From Hirundichthys speculiger (Eukaryota; Chordata; Actinopteri; Beloniformes; Exocoetidae), in contig JAGFBZ010002027.1 of assembly GCA_018398805.1 (NCBI GenBank), positions 629,605 to 693,604 on the forward strand: DNA of 64,000 bases. The letters are read 5' to 3'. Position 1 is the stretch's first letter. Each line of letters opens with the position of its first letter. The translations under genes were made by a program, and so were the position numbers. The notes beneath the pieces were generated by a model that saw only the letters and a program-made list of their open reading frames with translations, was not told the DNA's origin and made no database searches. Below are positions 44,801 through 55,728 of this stretch, one piece after another.

Positions 44801-46641
44801 GTTGACACGCCTCTGCGGCATCGCGTGGATGTCGGGGACAGTACCGCTGGATTGGCAGACTGGGGTGGTGGTCCCCCTCTTTAAAAAGGGGGACCGGAGG
44901 GTGTGTTCCAACTACAGGGGGATCACACTCCTCAGCCTCCCTGGGAAGGTCTATTCAGGGGTCCTGGAGAGGAGGGTCCGTCGGATAGTCGAATCTCGGA
45001 TTGAGGAGGAGCAGTGTGGTTTTCGTCCCGGCCGTGGAACGGTGGACCAGCTCTACAACCCTCTTCAGGGTCTTGGAGGGGGCATGGGAGTTCGCCCAAC
45101 CAGTCTACATGTGTTTTGTGGACTTGGAGAAGGCGTTCGACCGTGTTCCCCGGGGATTCCTGTGGGGGTGCTTCGGGAGTATGGGGTGCCGGACTCCCTT
45201 GTACGGGCTGTCCGGTCCCTGTACGACCGGTGCCAGAGTTTGGTCCGCATTGCCGGCAGTAAGTCGGATTCGTTTCCAGTGAGAGTTGGACTCCGCCAAG
45301 GCTGCCCTTTGTCACCGATTCTGTTCATTACTTTTATGGACAGAATTTCTAGGCGCAGTCGAGGTGTTGAGGGGATCCGGTTCGGTGGCCTCAGGATTGG
45401 GTCTCTGCTATTTGCAGATGATGTGGTTCTGTTGGCTTCATCGAGCCGTGATCTACAACTCTCGCTGGAGCAATTCGCAGCCGGTTGTGAAGTGGCTGGG
45501 ATGAGAATCAGCACCTCCAAATCCGAGACCATGGTCCTTAGCCGGAAAAGGGTGGAGTGCCTTCTCCGGGTTGGGGATGAGGTCCTCCCCCAAGTGGAGG
45601 AGTTTAAGTATCTCGGGATCTTGTTCACGAGTGAGGGCAGGATGGAGCGGGAGATCGACAGACGGATCGGTGCGGCATCTGCAGTGATGCGGGTGCTGCA
45701 CCGGTCTGTTGTGGTGAAGAGGGAGCTGAGTCGGAAGGCGAAGCTCTCGATTTACTGGTCGATCTACGTTCCCACCCTCACCTATGGTCATGAGCTTTGG
45801 GTAGTGACCGAAAGAACAAGATCGCGGATACAAGCGGCTGAAATGAGCTTCCTTCGCAGGGTGGCCGGGCTCTCCCTTAGAGATAGGGTGAGAAGCTCGG
45901 TCATCCGGGAGGGGCTCAGAGTAGACCGCTGCTCCTCCGCATCGAGAGGAGCCAGATGAGGTGGCTCGGGCATCTGGTTAGGATGCCTCCTGGACGCCTC
46001 CCTGGTGAGGTGTTCCGGGCACGTCCCACTGGGAGGAGACCCCGGGGAAGACCCAGGACACGCTGGAGGGACTATGTCTCTCGGCTGGCCTGGGTACGCC
46101 TCGGGATCCCCCCAGAGGAGCTGGAAGAAGTGGCCGGGGAGAGGGGGGTCTGGGCCTCCTTACTCCGGCTGATGCCCCCGCGACCCGACCTCGGATAAGC
46201 GGAAGAAGACGGTACGGTACGGTAACAGATACTAAAATGTAACTTTAAAATTAAAGTGTGGATTGAATAAATTTTAATATTCTGTTTTCAGTAGAAAAAA
46301 AGATTTTCAATTTTTCTTGGCTCCCACACCAGGAAAAAAACAGGTGGTGAAGATGAGGCTGAAGGTGGAGGACTCTGTGGATCTGAACCACCCTGATGTG
46401 AAAGCAGAGCTCCTGAAAAAGGTAAATGTGGAATTTGAATTGCTTTAATTGTTGGAAACAACTAATGTCCAACAAACACATAGATTTAGTTTTGTGATTG
46501 AAAATATCAGCTGTGTGTGTGTCTCAGCTCCAGGACAGACTGAAGGACAACGGAGTGAGTGGAGTCACCCTGAAGTGGAGAGAGCAGCCTGATGGAGAAG
46601 TCTTCCACAAGGAGGAGAAAAGAAAGAAGACTGAGTTCTGA
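41853..46641 (+). CDS. Two-domain C-type lectin, copy D
   Basis: Exons 41853-41889, 41993-42367, 42462-42812, 46333-46421 and 46528-46641 give 966 coding bases (321 residues), all in frame. The start is one Met (CAGGATGGAGAGG). CTLD1 keeps [15 protein letters not shown] but has [11 protein letters not shown], so the calcium/sugar triplet is EPD instead of EPN, and its last loop reads [14 protein letters not shown] with an extra cysteine. CTLD2 differs from copies B and C around residues 205-225 ([19 protein letters not shown]). Exon 4 starts [10 protein letters not shown]. Intron 3 is 3,520 bp because of a LINE; it is 129-135 bp in the other copies. The reading frame is intact, so it may be functional with altered ligand preference. 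Confidence 0.9.
42861..46222 (+). mobile_element. Full-length-looking APE-type LINE in intron 3 of copy D
   Basis: TAACAGATACT stands at 42850-42860 and 46223-46233, an 11-bp target duplication. The element starts ACTCCTCCATGAGTCACCAC with a CACCAC..GTGGTG hairpin and ends with tandem GGTAC units. An endonuclease domain ([13 protein letters not shown] at about 43312, then [14 protein letters not shown]) is in one frame to about 43700 and continues in another ([12 protein letters not shown]). The RT region is 44193-45959. The family is abundant in fish; clade (I/Nimb-like or other) is not certain. Several frameshifts show it is inactive. A second fragment is at 4005-4560. Confidence 0.9.
44193..45959 (+). 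pseudogene. Reverse transcriptase of the LINE in copy D
   Basis: A 588-codon frame carries [66 protein letters not shown] and [16 protein letters not shown] (FADD active site), then [16 protein letters not shown]. The block with the first catalytic aspartate, [17 protein letters not shown], is in a different frame (45108-45160), so two compensating frameshifts disrupt the palm. The C-terminal part ([19 protein letters not shown], 45956-46198) is in yet another frame. Confidence 0.85.
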
Positions 46642-47189
46642 AATATAAACCCAGCTTCAGTCAGGAATGATGGAGGTTTAGTTCAGATCTGCTCACATCT
46701 ACAAGGAATCACATTATTAGGATGAATATTTCATCTTCATGATGTTTTTGACTTTTCTATTTACTGTTTGTGACATGAACACATGGTGACTGTGTGAACA
46801 CAAACTGCTTAAATGTGCAGTCAGAACCTATTTAATACTGGTGTGTTAACTAGAGTACAAGTTGCTTTATTACAGATATTTTCTGCTGCTGAAGTGTTTA
46901 ATGTGAATAATCTTTTCTCTCAGTAATTTACATCTTTTGCCTTCTTTATTTATTTGTGACATGAACACGTTAATCATGTGAACACAAACTGTATTTTAAT
47001 CTGCATGTTATCAGAAACTATGGGGGTCCTCCACACTGTGAGGAGTGTCTGGTCTGCCTGCAGGGGCGTCATCTTGGAGATCAGGCCCGGGGGACTGGGG
47101 GGGGGGTCTGCACAATATGTGGGTCTGCCTTGGTCTATCCGGGTTGAGGTGGTTTCTGTGGCGGCGCCCCCTGTAGGTGCGGGCTGTGG
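46642..47189. other. 3' flank of copy D, then unassigned
   Basis: 46642-46905 matches the flanks after copies A-C and then diverges at AATGTGAATAATC. 47010-47189 is a GC-rich stretch without a supported gene. Confidence 0.5.
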
Positions 47190-47570
47190 CGCCTCTCAGT
47201 GTGGATGACCTCCCATAGTTCTTCCTCACCTGGATCCTCAGTGCCCTGCCATGTTACCAAACTAATTACCTTGTACTGTGAGTGTGCGTGTGTGTGCTTT
47301 GTGAAACCCAGACTAGAGTAGGCTGGTCTGAAACATAGCCTCATCATAGCTATGCTGCAAGAGGTCTACGCTGCAGGGAGGTGCCAACATCTCCACCTCT
47401 CTTCCCTCCCCTCCTTTCCTCTTCTTCCTTCAACTGTATTATAATTAATTAGGGGCACCTCATTAATGTAACTGAGCTTCATTGTTCCTGTAGCTTTTTG
47501 TGCTGTCCTACACCCCCCTTTTTCTTTTTCTTTCTGTAGGCTTGCAGACCAGAGTTTCCCGAATTACATA
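47190..47570 (+). mobile_element. L2-like LINE 3' fragment
   Basis: CATAGCTATGCTGCAAGAGG, TCTACGCTGCAGGGAGGTGC and the following CT-rich stretch match both halves of the LINE around the Gypsy insertion (15712-15779 and 22949-23120). It shows the uninterrupted order of that region and confirms the Gypsy insertion point. Confidence 0.8.
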
Positions 47571-47611
47571 TTGATACATACATCCACCTGCCTATATAGA
47601 TGCCTCTAGAA

Positions 47612-48534
47612 CAGCCTTTCTCAACCGGGGTGTCGTGGCACACTGGGGTGTCGTCTGACTGCTTCCGTTTCTACGTACAAAATTTTTAGGTTACGAAACG
47701 CCTCAACGGGAAAATATTGTATTTCTTACAAGTTTTTATGTCATTTCATGTATTATTTATAATTTATGAAAAAAAAAATGTTCAAATTTTGGGGGGCTTG
47801 AAATAAATTAGGACATTTACATGAAAAACACGTCTCTACTTAAGAAATTTTCAGGTTACGAAACTACTTCCAGAACCAATTAATTTAGTAAGTAGAGGTA
47901 GCACTGTATAAATATATAAATGCATACATAAATACATACTTTTTGCCTATGAATGAATGAATAAATAAATAAATAAATAAGATACATAATTGGACATGAA
48001 ATGAATAATAAAAATATGTCTCACATGCCCATTTCCCAATGTTAACAACGTCAGCGTAAGGTCAACGTGACTGCCCAGTTAGCTTACATCGTAATATCAT
48101 TTACCCGCTGGAATTTTATTTCACAGATAGCAAAGAGAACTTTTTAGCAGCATCATGGATGGTTTTCTAAAAAAGAAAAGCCCCACAGGAACGGAACATC
48201 ACAGAGGAGCCGACTTCTTCATCAAGCCTTCATCCACCAGCTCTGAATCTGCTCCATAGGTACCAAAGCTAGCTGCTAGCGATAAGGCTAAAAAGAGGCA
48301 ATACAAGGATGATGGATGGAAGCAAGCACATCACGGATGAAAAGAAGCTTTCCTGCTGAGGCCTACTCTGGTGCAGTTATCCTGTTCAGGTTATTTAAAC
48401 AAAATAAACGGGACGGATGCATTTACAGTTGGAGCGATGCAGTGTGGCTTTGGATTATATTTTACTCTGGGGTGTCGTGAGATTTTATTCACTTTTGAAA
48501 GGTGTCGTGACTGAAAAAAGGTTGAGAAAGGCTG
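47612..48534. mobile_element. hAT element with transposase N-terminal remnant
   Basis: Perfect 15-bp terminal inverted repeats CAGCCTTTCTCAACC / GGTTGAGAAAGGCTG. The flanking octamers CTCTAGAA and AGCTAGGA match at only five positions, so the duplication is worn. Within it (48155-48345) a frame reads MDGFLKKKSPTGTEHH, then after one stop KAKKRQYKDDGW, like the N-terminus of ZBED/SCAND3-type hAT transposases. The rest of the transposase is deleted. Confidence 0.85.
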
Positions 48535-48641
48535 AGCTAGGATGTCAACTAACGTGCTGACCTGCAGTCTGATCCTCTGACCACCTCAGTGTGAAAGACA
48601 AAGGCAGACTATTAATCAACAAATCTACGCTGATTTCAAGT

Positions 48642-49339
48642 AGAGATACACCGATATGGGTTTTTCAGGACCGATACCAATACCGATTATTAGTATTTAG
48701 AGGAGGCAGATAACCGATATTTGGAGCTGATATTCTTTTGCAGTAAAAGTGTAAAAAATTGGCGTAAAAAAATTGAATAATGCAAACACTGAACTTCATT
48801 GAAATGTCTAAAGCATGTTTATTGAATCACAGAAATAGAAAATAATAGCTCCAGAAGTGCCTGTATTCCTAGACTCAGAAACATCTCTTATAAAGTTCAA
48901 TAAAAGATTAATTAAATAGCTCTCTGAAATTTTTCCACGGAAAATACAGTAACATTTAAATATAACTACAAAGACTTGCCTTTGTTTTAAGATCAAACAC
49001 AACAAAAATACAGGGAGTTCTCAGGCTCAGCAGCACCTCTTGTAAAGTTAAATCAAAACTTAGATAATAGCTCCCTGAATTTTTTCACAATAAATAAAAT
49101 AAAATTTCAGTATAACTAAAATAATTTAACTTTCTTTTAACTTCAAAAAAAAACAAAAAAGTGCAGGAGTTCTCAGGCTCAACATTATCTCTAGTAAATG
49201 CAAATAAAAACTTGATTCCAGAGATTTTATAAAGTAACAGTATATAAAACAGCAGCATTTAGGATGCCTTAAGTTGATTTCATTATTAAATGTTATATTT
49301 TACCATGCGATAGCAAGGACCCTGTCATTTAAAACTGTG
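48642..49339. repeat. Probable hAT fragment (ACCGATATGGG type)
   Basis: TAGAGATACACCGATATGGG opens a run of GGACCGATACCAATACCGAT words that I recognise from a common fish hAT family. No matching right end was found, so it is truncated. The remainder is AT-rich with a degenerate direct repeat (compare 48830-48910 with 49015-49090 and 49155-49215: TCTCAGGCTCA and TAAAGTTAAAT-like words). Confidence 0.5.
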
Positions 49340-50035
49340 TTCCAATCCAATCCAAAGAACTTTATTTATCCGTTAGGAACTTCATTTGTGCAGAACATCA
49401 GTGCGTGTACAAATTACATAACAACAACACAACACAACACAACACAATGTACCGCAAGCAATCAGCAACAATCAACCGACAATTATTAAAAATATAGCTA
49501 ATAAATAAATAAATAGATAAAAGCAATCCCTGTTAGTTAAAAAGGTGGTGAAAACAACCATATACATAAATCAGGCCTCCATATGTGCATGTATAGACCA
49601 AATCCAAATTGCCTGTACACATACATACTCAAGTATGCACATGAGTCAGGCGTTCATGAGCCGGATGGATGTTGGTACAAAGCTCGACATGGCTCTCTTA
49701 GTCCTGAATGCAAGCGATCTATATCTCAGACCTGAGGGTAACAGACTGTAGTGGCTGTGCAGTGTGTGATTGGTATCTGAGGCTATGTGTGTACCTTTTG
49801 ATTTAACCCTTCTGTTGTAAATGTTGATGAGTGATTCCTGCTCCAGTCCGATTATTTTACTGCTCATTGTTATGATTTTGTTTAGTGGGTTGCGATGAAT
49901 GTTAGATAGTGAACCAAACCAGGCTGTTATGTTAAAGATGATTACAGATTCAATGAAACATTTGTAAAAGGCTGTCAGGACTGATTGATGAACCTGGAGT
50001 CTGCGAAGTTTTGTTGTGTTGCTACATTATTAATG
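49340..50035 (-). mobile_element. LINE 3' fragment (CR1/Rex1-like)
   Basis: On the minus strand a 73-codon frame (49646-49867) has HYSLLPSGLRYRSLAFRTKR and FVPTSIRLMN, the C-terminal end of a reverse transcriptase polyprotein. Further 3' (towards 49340) is non-coding tail with AAGAACTTTATTTATCCGTT. A (ACAAC)n-type microsatellite lies at 49420-49446. Confidence 0.75.
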
Positions 50036-50099
50036 ATTAAAATGACAAAGGCTACATAAAAAAGTATAATAGTTGCTATGAGTGCAATTAAACTCCTGA

Positions 50100-51810
50100 C
50101 AGGACACAAACAGCCTTTCGGGCTTTAACCTGATGCGCCCGACGAGGATGCCGGCGTCCTCATTGTGTAATAATTTTGTCTAAAAATGACTCATACAGAA
50201 CGATCACTTCATCTGTCATAGCTGTGTTTGGTATCATCGAACTCTGCAGAGTTTGATGATACCAAAAATTATTTGCAAAAATAATGCCGTTTTTCTTTCA
50301 TCTCTTATATATCTTGCACAAGAGGTGCCTAAAGACATAAAAGCCGAAAGTCGTGAAAGTCAGCACTTACTGGTTTTCGTCGGTAAAAGTCCCAGAAAAC
50401 GCGGAGAACGGTTTGAATCCGGTCCCTGTTTGTTGACAGAGGCTTAGCTTGTCTATAAACAGAAAGATGCTCACTCGAGCGATTTTTGGTTGGAGAAATG
50501 CCCTGAACAAGCTTGGTTCTTCATGTACGGTTGAATTCTCGTGATCATTTATTGAGATTTAGTGTCAATAAATGTTATTACTTATAACCAAAGCACTTTT
50601 TTGCAATTCAGTACCATATTAGAAGTGTAAAAAAGTTTTGTTTGATTTCCGATCGTAGTTTTTCAAGCAGAGGAATCATCTTCCCGAAACAAAGATGGCT
50701 TTGTTCGAATTTCCGGTGACTCTCTTTGCAATGCATTTGATTGACAGCTACAAGGCGGACCTTAGATTTGTCATGTCCGCCTTTTAGAGCATAGATCAAC
50801 CTTTCCAATGACGTGTTGCATGTGTAATTCGACTCTATCTGAGCCGTTTTATGCCTGCGCGTAACGTTGCGCTCCTCCAGATGTGCCTATGCGCATTTAC
50901 GCAGAGCGCTCAGCAGTGCAAGCAGCAAGATAACTCGCGTAAAATAAGATAACTTACTTCACGGTTAAATGGCTAAAAGTAAGTCAAAAACACGTTTTAG
51001 TGTCCAGGAGGCACTGGAGAAGATTTTTGAGGACTCTTCAGACAGTGCACATTATTCCTGCCTCCTCCCTGCTTGACCTTCATGCAATTGAGCCCTCATA
51101 ACCTCAAAACCTTAACTGTAACATATATTTTAAAAAGTATATATGCTCCACATGTAGTCATATATATTTGTAGTCATCAAATATATTATGAATTGGTGGT
51201 TTTTACACAGTTATGTATGTTAGTATGTGATTTATGGTAATACCAAAAACTAGTTGTAAATTTAAAAATGGCAAATTTGTGACTATTTTAACTCAAAATG
51301 ATGAAAAATACCAAAATGTAAAGGAAAAAGTACCTATTGTCTCAGAATATCATTTTGGTTACCATGTGTTCATTTGGAGTCTCCAAAGGCCTTTTTGGAG
51401 CTGCGCCTAGATTTTTTAATGAAAAGACCACTGTAAAATGGTCATATGTTGTGCTATCTTCTTCAAATTTGAAACACATGTTCAGTTATAGTGTGCCTAC
51501 AGCCTCATACTGTCATTTACTATTTCAGATGAATATTCAGACTATTATTCATCCTGAAAGTCATTTTTTATTTCAGGCGGAACAAAATTTTAAATTTTTT
51601 ACTGACTTCAGAGTTCCATTACTCTGTCTCTGTATCACCTAGAGTGTTCCTGACAGTTTTATAAGAAACTAGAGTGTCTTCTTTATGGAACACTTTAATG
51701 CATCCATGTGGACAGAACAGTTTAGAAGTTACAATCATTTTAATTTGGGTATCATTTTTAGGCGTTTTGCTAAAAAAGGGGGTCAGGGTTTAACAGGTTA
51801 ATTAACTCAC
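50100..51810 (+). mobile_element. Possible piggyBac-like deletion derivative
   Basis: At 50969 ATG opens a short frame MAKSKSKTRFSVQEALEKIF followed by an acidic stretch EDSSDS, which resembles N-termini of PGBD-type transposases. The frame ends soon after and the catalytic domain is missing. TTAA-containing words lie near both proposed edges (TTAAACTCCTGACAGG at 50107 and CAGGTTAATTAACTC at 51796), but terminal inverted repeats were not demonstrated. The boundaries are estimates. Confidence 0.35.
50230..50263. repeat. 34-bp palindrome
   Basis: GGTATCATCGAACTCTG is followed directly by CAGAGTTTGATGATACC. The two 17-base arms are reverse complements with one mismatch and no loop. It lies inside the possible piggyBac-like remnant. 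Confidence 0.85.
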
Positions 51811-52053
51811 ACAGTATTTAAAATGTTCCACCACTTTGTTCAGATAAATCATTTCTGAATTTTACTCTCATCTTCCCATTCATTTTCAGATCATAGGACC
51901 AGAAAGCTCATAGCAACGTTAGTAGTCGTGAGCAGGGCCGGACTGGGAGACTTTTTCAGGCCAGGAATCAGTCATGTAACCAGGCCACCCTGGCCTTGCC
52001 CACACGCGCACGTTCACGGCCACACCTACATGCACTGGCACGCATGTACACGA

Positions 52054-52085
<32 letters not shown>

Positions 52086-52904
52086 TTCCAAATAGAAGTT
52101 CAAATATGGGACCTATGTACAAACTAAGTTAGGAATATGCAGTAACTTTTGTGTTTGGGGCCGGGCTGGTAAAATACAGTAACACAACAATCCTCAGCAA
52201 AATCCACTAACACACTTACTAGAAGAGAATAAAGGTTTAATGCAGTGCCAAGGTTACTTAAACATCATATCATGTGGAATGTCAACTGCCTCTTTGGCAT
52301 AATTTTTATGTGTAGCCTACAATATAACCTAATAAACAAAGACAACAAAGTCCAAATCAAACAATTAATCAGCTATGAGGGGACAGCCTTTGAATACATG
52401 TTCACAGAACATGCACGCACTGATAGACGCAATGTATAATACAGTCCGAGAGTATAGTTCCTAATAAGCAATCACATAATATTGACTCATATTCTAATAT
52501 AGGGCTTGTCAAAACTTGACAAATATAGGGCTGAATAAACTTGTCAATTTACGGCATTGCTTGTAATGTGCTTGTGCCAATGTGCTGTGATGTGCTTGTG
52601 ATATGCTTGCTTCCATCCATCCATCATCCTTGTATTGCCTCCAGCACCTTTCTTTTTTTCTGTCTCTCCCTCTCGGCACCGCCTTTTCTTTTTTTTTTTT
52701 TTACCCAGGTTGGGGTCCATGGTTTAGTCGAAGCCTCGACTCTTCCTCTCTGCTCGGCGCTCGCTACACACACAGCGCGACTGCAGCATCAGTGTCACCC
52801 CCCCCCCCCCCCTTTCCTCCGCAGCTGTCTGTGTGGTTGACACGTATGGCAGGCCAAGTTATTCACAATTCACCTCTTATTTACCGTGTTTTATTGTGAG
52901 TCGC
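51811..52904. other. Unassigned, with (CA)n and poly-C tracts
   Basis: GCAGGGCCGGACTGGGAGAC at 51932 begins a string often seen at ends of fish DNA repeats. (CA)n occupies 52056-52082. A poly-T run lies at 52690-52702 and a poly-C run at 52798-52813. No gene is supported. Confidence 0.4.
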
Positions 52905-53135
52905 GTAAAATACGCCGTTTTTGGGCACATTTTGACGCGTCAAATAAGAAAAACGCCGTGAAATACGCCGTTTTTCGCCCCTACTACGGCGTATTTTACG
53001 GCGTAATTCGGAAATACGGCGTATTTTACGGCGTTTTTGAAAGCGCCGTAAAATACGGCGTTTTTTGCCCGCCAATTACGCCGTATTTTACGGCGTAATA
53101 TTTGCAAAAAAGCGGCGTAAAAAGCGCCGTTTTAA
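52905..53135. repeat. Cluster of ACGGCG/CGCCGT inverted motifs
   Basis: Within about 220 bases the hexamer CGCCGT or its complement ACGGCG occurs 12 times, plus one GCGGCGT variant, mostly in the contexts TACGGCGTATTTTACGGCGT and AAATACGCCGTTTTT. Motifs are in both orientations, so many nested hairpins are possible; the cleanest is TTACGCCGT / ACGGCGTAA at 53076-53084 and 53090-53098 with loop ATTTT. A GACGCGTC palindrome is at 52934. CpG is strongly enriched compared with neighbours. Its mosaic makes a 70-codon open frame that is meaningless. No known family was recognised. Confidence 0.85.
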
Positions 53136-53459
53136 TCTATGATAATGATCTCCTCCCAGTGTTTCCTCAGCCAATACATTTCAATTGCTTTCAACCAATC
53201 ATTCGCCACAGGGAGCAGTCCAGAACAGTCCAACTCAGATCTCTTTCACCGATGCAAATAGACGTTTTCGCAACCTCGCCTTTGTTATCACAGTGATTTG
53301 TTAGTTTGGCGGAAATAAAGTTTTGCCTACTCAGGTGCTATCTTTGTTGTTATTTCAAAAGAAAACGAAAGATAAGGCATTTATTATGTTTATGCCCAAC
53401 TGAAAAAAGGACAACTTGTTATTGATTAAATTAGTGAAGTGGCAGAATCACATGAAAAT

Positions 53460-53550
53460 CGTAGCTCAATGGGATGAGTAGGTGCTGTCTAGGACTGTGC
53501 AGTCGTTTTTGGATCGTCTCGGGTTCAAACCCCGGCCGAGGGACTTGGCA
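53460..53550 (+). other. tRNA-like Pol III box pair, probable SINE head or tRNA relic
   Basis: GTAGCTCAATGGGATGAG resembles an A box and GGGTTCAAACCCC a B box, 60 bases apart. Neither an acceptor stem nor a clear anticodon arm could be formed, so this is not called a tRNA gene. Confidence 0.4.
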
Positions 53551-53959
53551 TGTTTTGCTTTTTATTCCATTTAAATCCACGATAACATATAATTGTCGCA
53601 TTCAAATGTCAAATGCTCATTTGCTGCCAAGCAATTGCGATTTTTTTTTTTTTCGGTCTAAGCCGTCAGTTCAGCCAAGTAGCCTAGCCTAAATCAGTGG
53701 TTCCCAAAGTGGGGGTCGCGGGACGCCGTGGGGTGGGTCGCGAAATGATTTCCACAAAATCTTTTTTTTTTTTTTAATATATATATATATTATAATATTT
53801 TTTTTATAAAAAAACAGAAAATTCAGCCATAGTTTTATGATGTAGTAATTATGAAACATGGTAGTTAAAATTAAAATAAAACTACAGATTTTCTTCCTGA
53901 GGTGATTAAGACAGATTAACATAGCATCATGCACGCCGCCTTATACATTGGCATATTTA

Positions 53960-54428
53960 TATTTATAAAGTCATTTTGGGTCTGCTCCCACTCTATTTAT
54001 GTAACTATCTCTCCAAATCTCAAAGCAATTACCGCCTACGTTCCAATGAGTTTTATTTATTAAATGTGCCCAAAGTTAATACTGAACTTGGTAAGCACTG
54101 CTTTAAGTATGCCGCACCTGCTGCTTGGAACGCACTGCAGAAAACTCTGAAGTTAAAGGAGCTGATCAACCTGGGATCTTTGAAAACTCATGTGAGAGAA
54201 ATTGGAGCAGCTTCATATCGGACTTGTTCTTGTTTTAATGTGAATCCGAACTTTTAGTCCTGTTGCTTTTATCTTGTATTGTATTTTATCTGAATATTGT
54301 GTAATTTCTGTGTTATGTATGTAACTTTTCTGCTGCTGTCTTGGCCAGGCTTCCCTTGAAAAAGAGGCCATTGTGTCTCAATGGGACCGACCTGGTTAAA
54401 TAAAGGCAAATAAATAAAAAAAAAAATC
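53960..54428 (+). mobile_element. LINE 3' end with poly-A tail
   Basis: Frame 53976-54257 has NYRLRSNEFYLLNVPKVNTE and KYAAPAAWNALQKTLKLKEL, the C-terminal words of a fish LINE polyprotein. The 3' region ends CTCAATGGGACCGACCTGGT TAAATAAAGGC and a poly-A stretch at 54415-54426. Inserted inside the hAT left arm. Confidence 0.8.
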
Positions 54429-54439
54429 ATTTGCAGGTG

Positions 54440-54690
54440 TCAGTTTACGGCTCCACAGTGAACATCACAAAGCGGATGCTTTAATACCATTAACCCGCGT
54501 GTGGTGGCCGAATCCAAAGCTGCGACGACGTGAAAATACTTTGTGTTGTCCATGGTTATGCCGCGCAGATGATACTGAGCCTCGACATGCTGGAACCATG
54601 GCTCTGGGTCATGCTTCCAAAAGTCCGGTATCTTAATCGTAGCTGCGAAAACAGGTGCTGTCACAGCGGCAAAAGACGAGTTTGCCTATA
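54440..54690 (-). pseudogene. Ty3/Gypsy gag N-terminal fragment
   Basis: The minus-strand frame reads APVFAATIKIPDFWKHDPEP and WFQHVEAQYHLRGITMDNTK, typical of the N-terminal Gag region of one group of Ty3/Gypsy elements (PxFWxxDPxxWFxxxEAQF). It is unrelated in detail to the gag at 16941. No pol or LTR accompanies it. Confidence 0.75.
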
Positions 54691-54691
54691 C

Positions 54692-55302
54692 CGGGGGTCG
54701 GCAACCTGCGGCTCCGGAGCCGCATGCGGCTCTTTCATCCTTATACTGCGGCTCTGAATGGCTTGGGAAAATAAATTACTAAAAAAATGTAAAAATTTTA
54801 ATTGAAGTGTATTTTATTTGTGTTAGTTCTTTAATATTTTAGTTTCTAATTTGGAAGATTATTGTGATCTTGACATTAGAATAAATATATTTTATTGTTT
54901 TTTTGTCGCTCAAAATAAACGCCATACTCGCGAAAGCCAGTATTCCTGCCAAAGACGCCGTCCATTTGTCGCGACTTTCAACCCCAGCAAGGCCAAGTAT
55001 GGAGAAATGTAAGAAATAAAAATATCTGAAGAAAATAGAACATTCAATGATGCCTGGGCAAAATAATTTGTATTTACCTCTGATGAGAGTAGCCTACCAG
55101 TAGGCTACGCCTCATTTGTGGAGAAAAACTGTCTAACAATAAATGGTCGCAAGACATTTCAACAACACTGTAACGTTTCCACGTCGGTAAGAAGTGCGAG
55201 GCGATTAATATTGCAAGTAGGTCCTTCTTTTAATGATAGAACACAGTCACTGTTGGCCGGGACCACGCCGTACAACAGTCTCTCAACGCGAGAACATATA
55301 TC
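54692..55302 (+). mobile_element. Second hAT relic, GGGGTCGGCAACC type
   Basis: CGGGGGTCGGCAACCTGCGG and the following GCGGCTC repeats form a hAT terminus I recognise from vertebrate genomes. Downstream, at about 54980-55290, broken frames contain words such as GYASFVEKNCLTINGRKTFQ-like fragments (in translation, interrupted), resembling GTF2IRD2/ZBED-type hAT transposases. The right end was not found. Confidence 0.5.
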
Positions 55303-55334
55303 GTTTCCATGACAACAACCGTTGTCATGGAAAC
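55303..55334. repeat. Perfect 14-bp inverted repeat with 4-nt loop
   Basis: GTTTCCATGACAAC and GTTGTCATGGAAAC flank the loop AACC. Each arm loosely resembles the RFX X-box (GTTNCCATGGNAAC) but neither matches fully. Confidence 0.85.
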
Positions 55335-55376
55335 CAGTATGTTTTCTCTGAACTAGCTAACTGATGACTTTTCAAA

Positions 55377-55493
55377 ATGAAACGTTGGTTGATACCGAGC
55401 AAAGAAAAGACAGAAAGACCAGAGGAGAGGGCAGAGAGGTGTGATAAAGTTGCGGATATCAGGAGGAGTCAGTTCTTCAGTAAAAAAATATAA
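55377..55493 (+). pseudogene. N-terminus of the composite hAT transposase
   Basis: ATG at 55377 opens MKRWLIPSKEKTERPEERAE, ending with ADIRRSQFFSKKI and TAA. A lysine-rich start of this kind precedes the BED zinc finger in ZBED5-like transposases. The zinc finger and the first catalytic part are missing because the region is replaced by the BEL/Pao insertion or an associated deletion. Confidence 0.55.
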
Positions 55494-55728
55494 TTTTATT
55501 TCCTATAATTTAACAATTCTAAAATCAGAAAAAATGGGAATTGGAACAAGACTGCTGTCTTGGCAAGAGTGGCTTTGTCTCAGTGGCGTCGCTCAGGTGC
55601 TGCGCATCAGCCCTTAATGAACCCTCCTGCAGCTCATCCGTGGCGCTGTCCATGGTGCTGAAGGTGACAGGTCAGACGGACCAACAAACTGCAACAAACT
55701 CCGGGCCGATGAACGACTAACACGTTCA

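Noticed and set aside
52881..53098. Open frames rich in Arg or Tyr/Val on both strands
   Set aside because: Produced by repetition of the ACGGCG motif; both strands are open for the same reason.
53460..53550. tRNA gene
   Set aside because: A and B boxes are suggestive, but the acceptor and anticodon stems cannot be formed.
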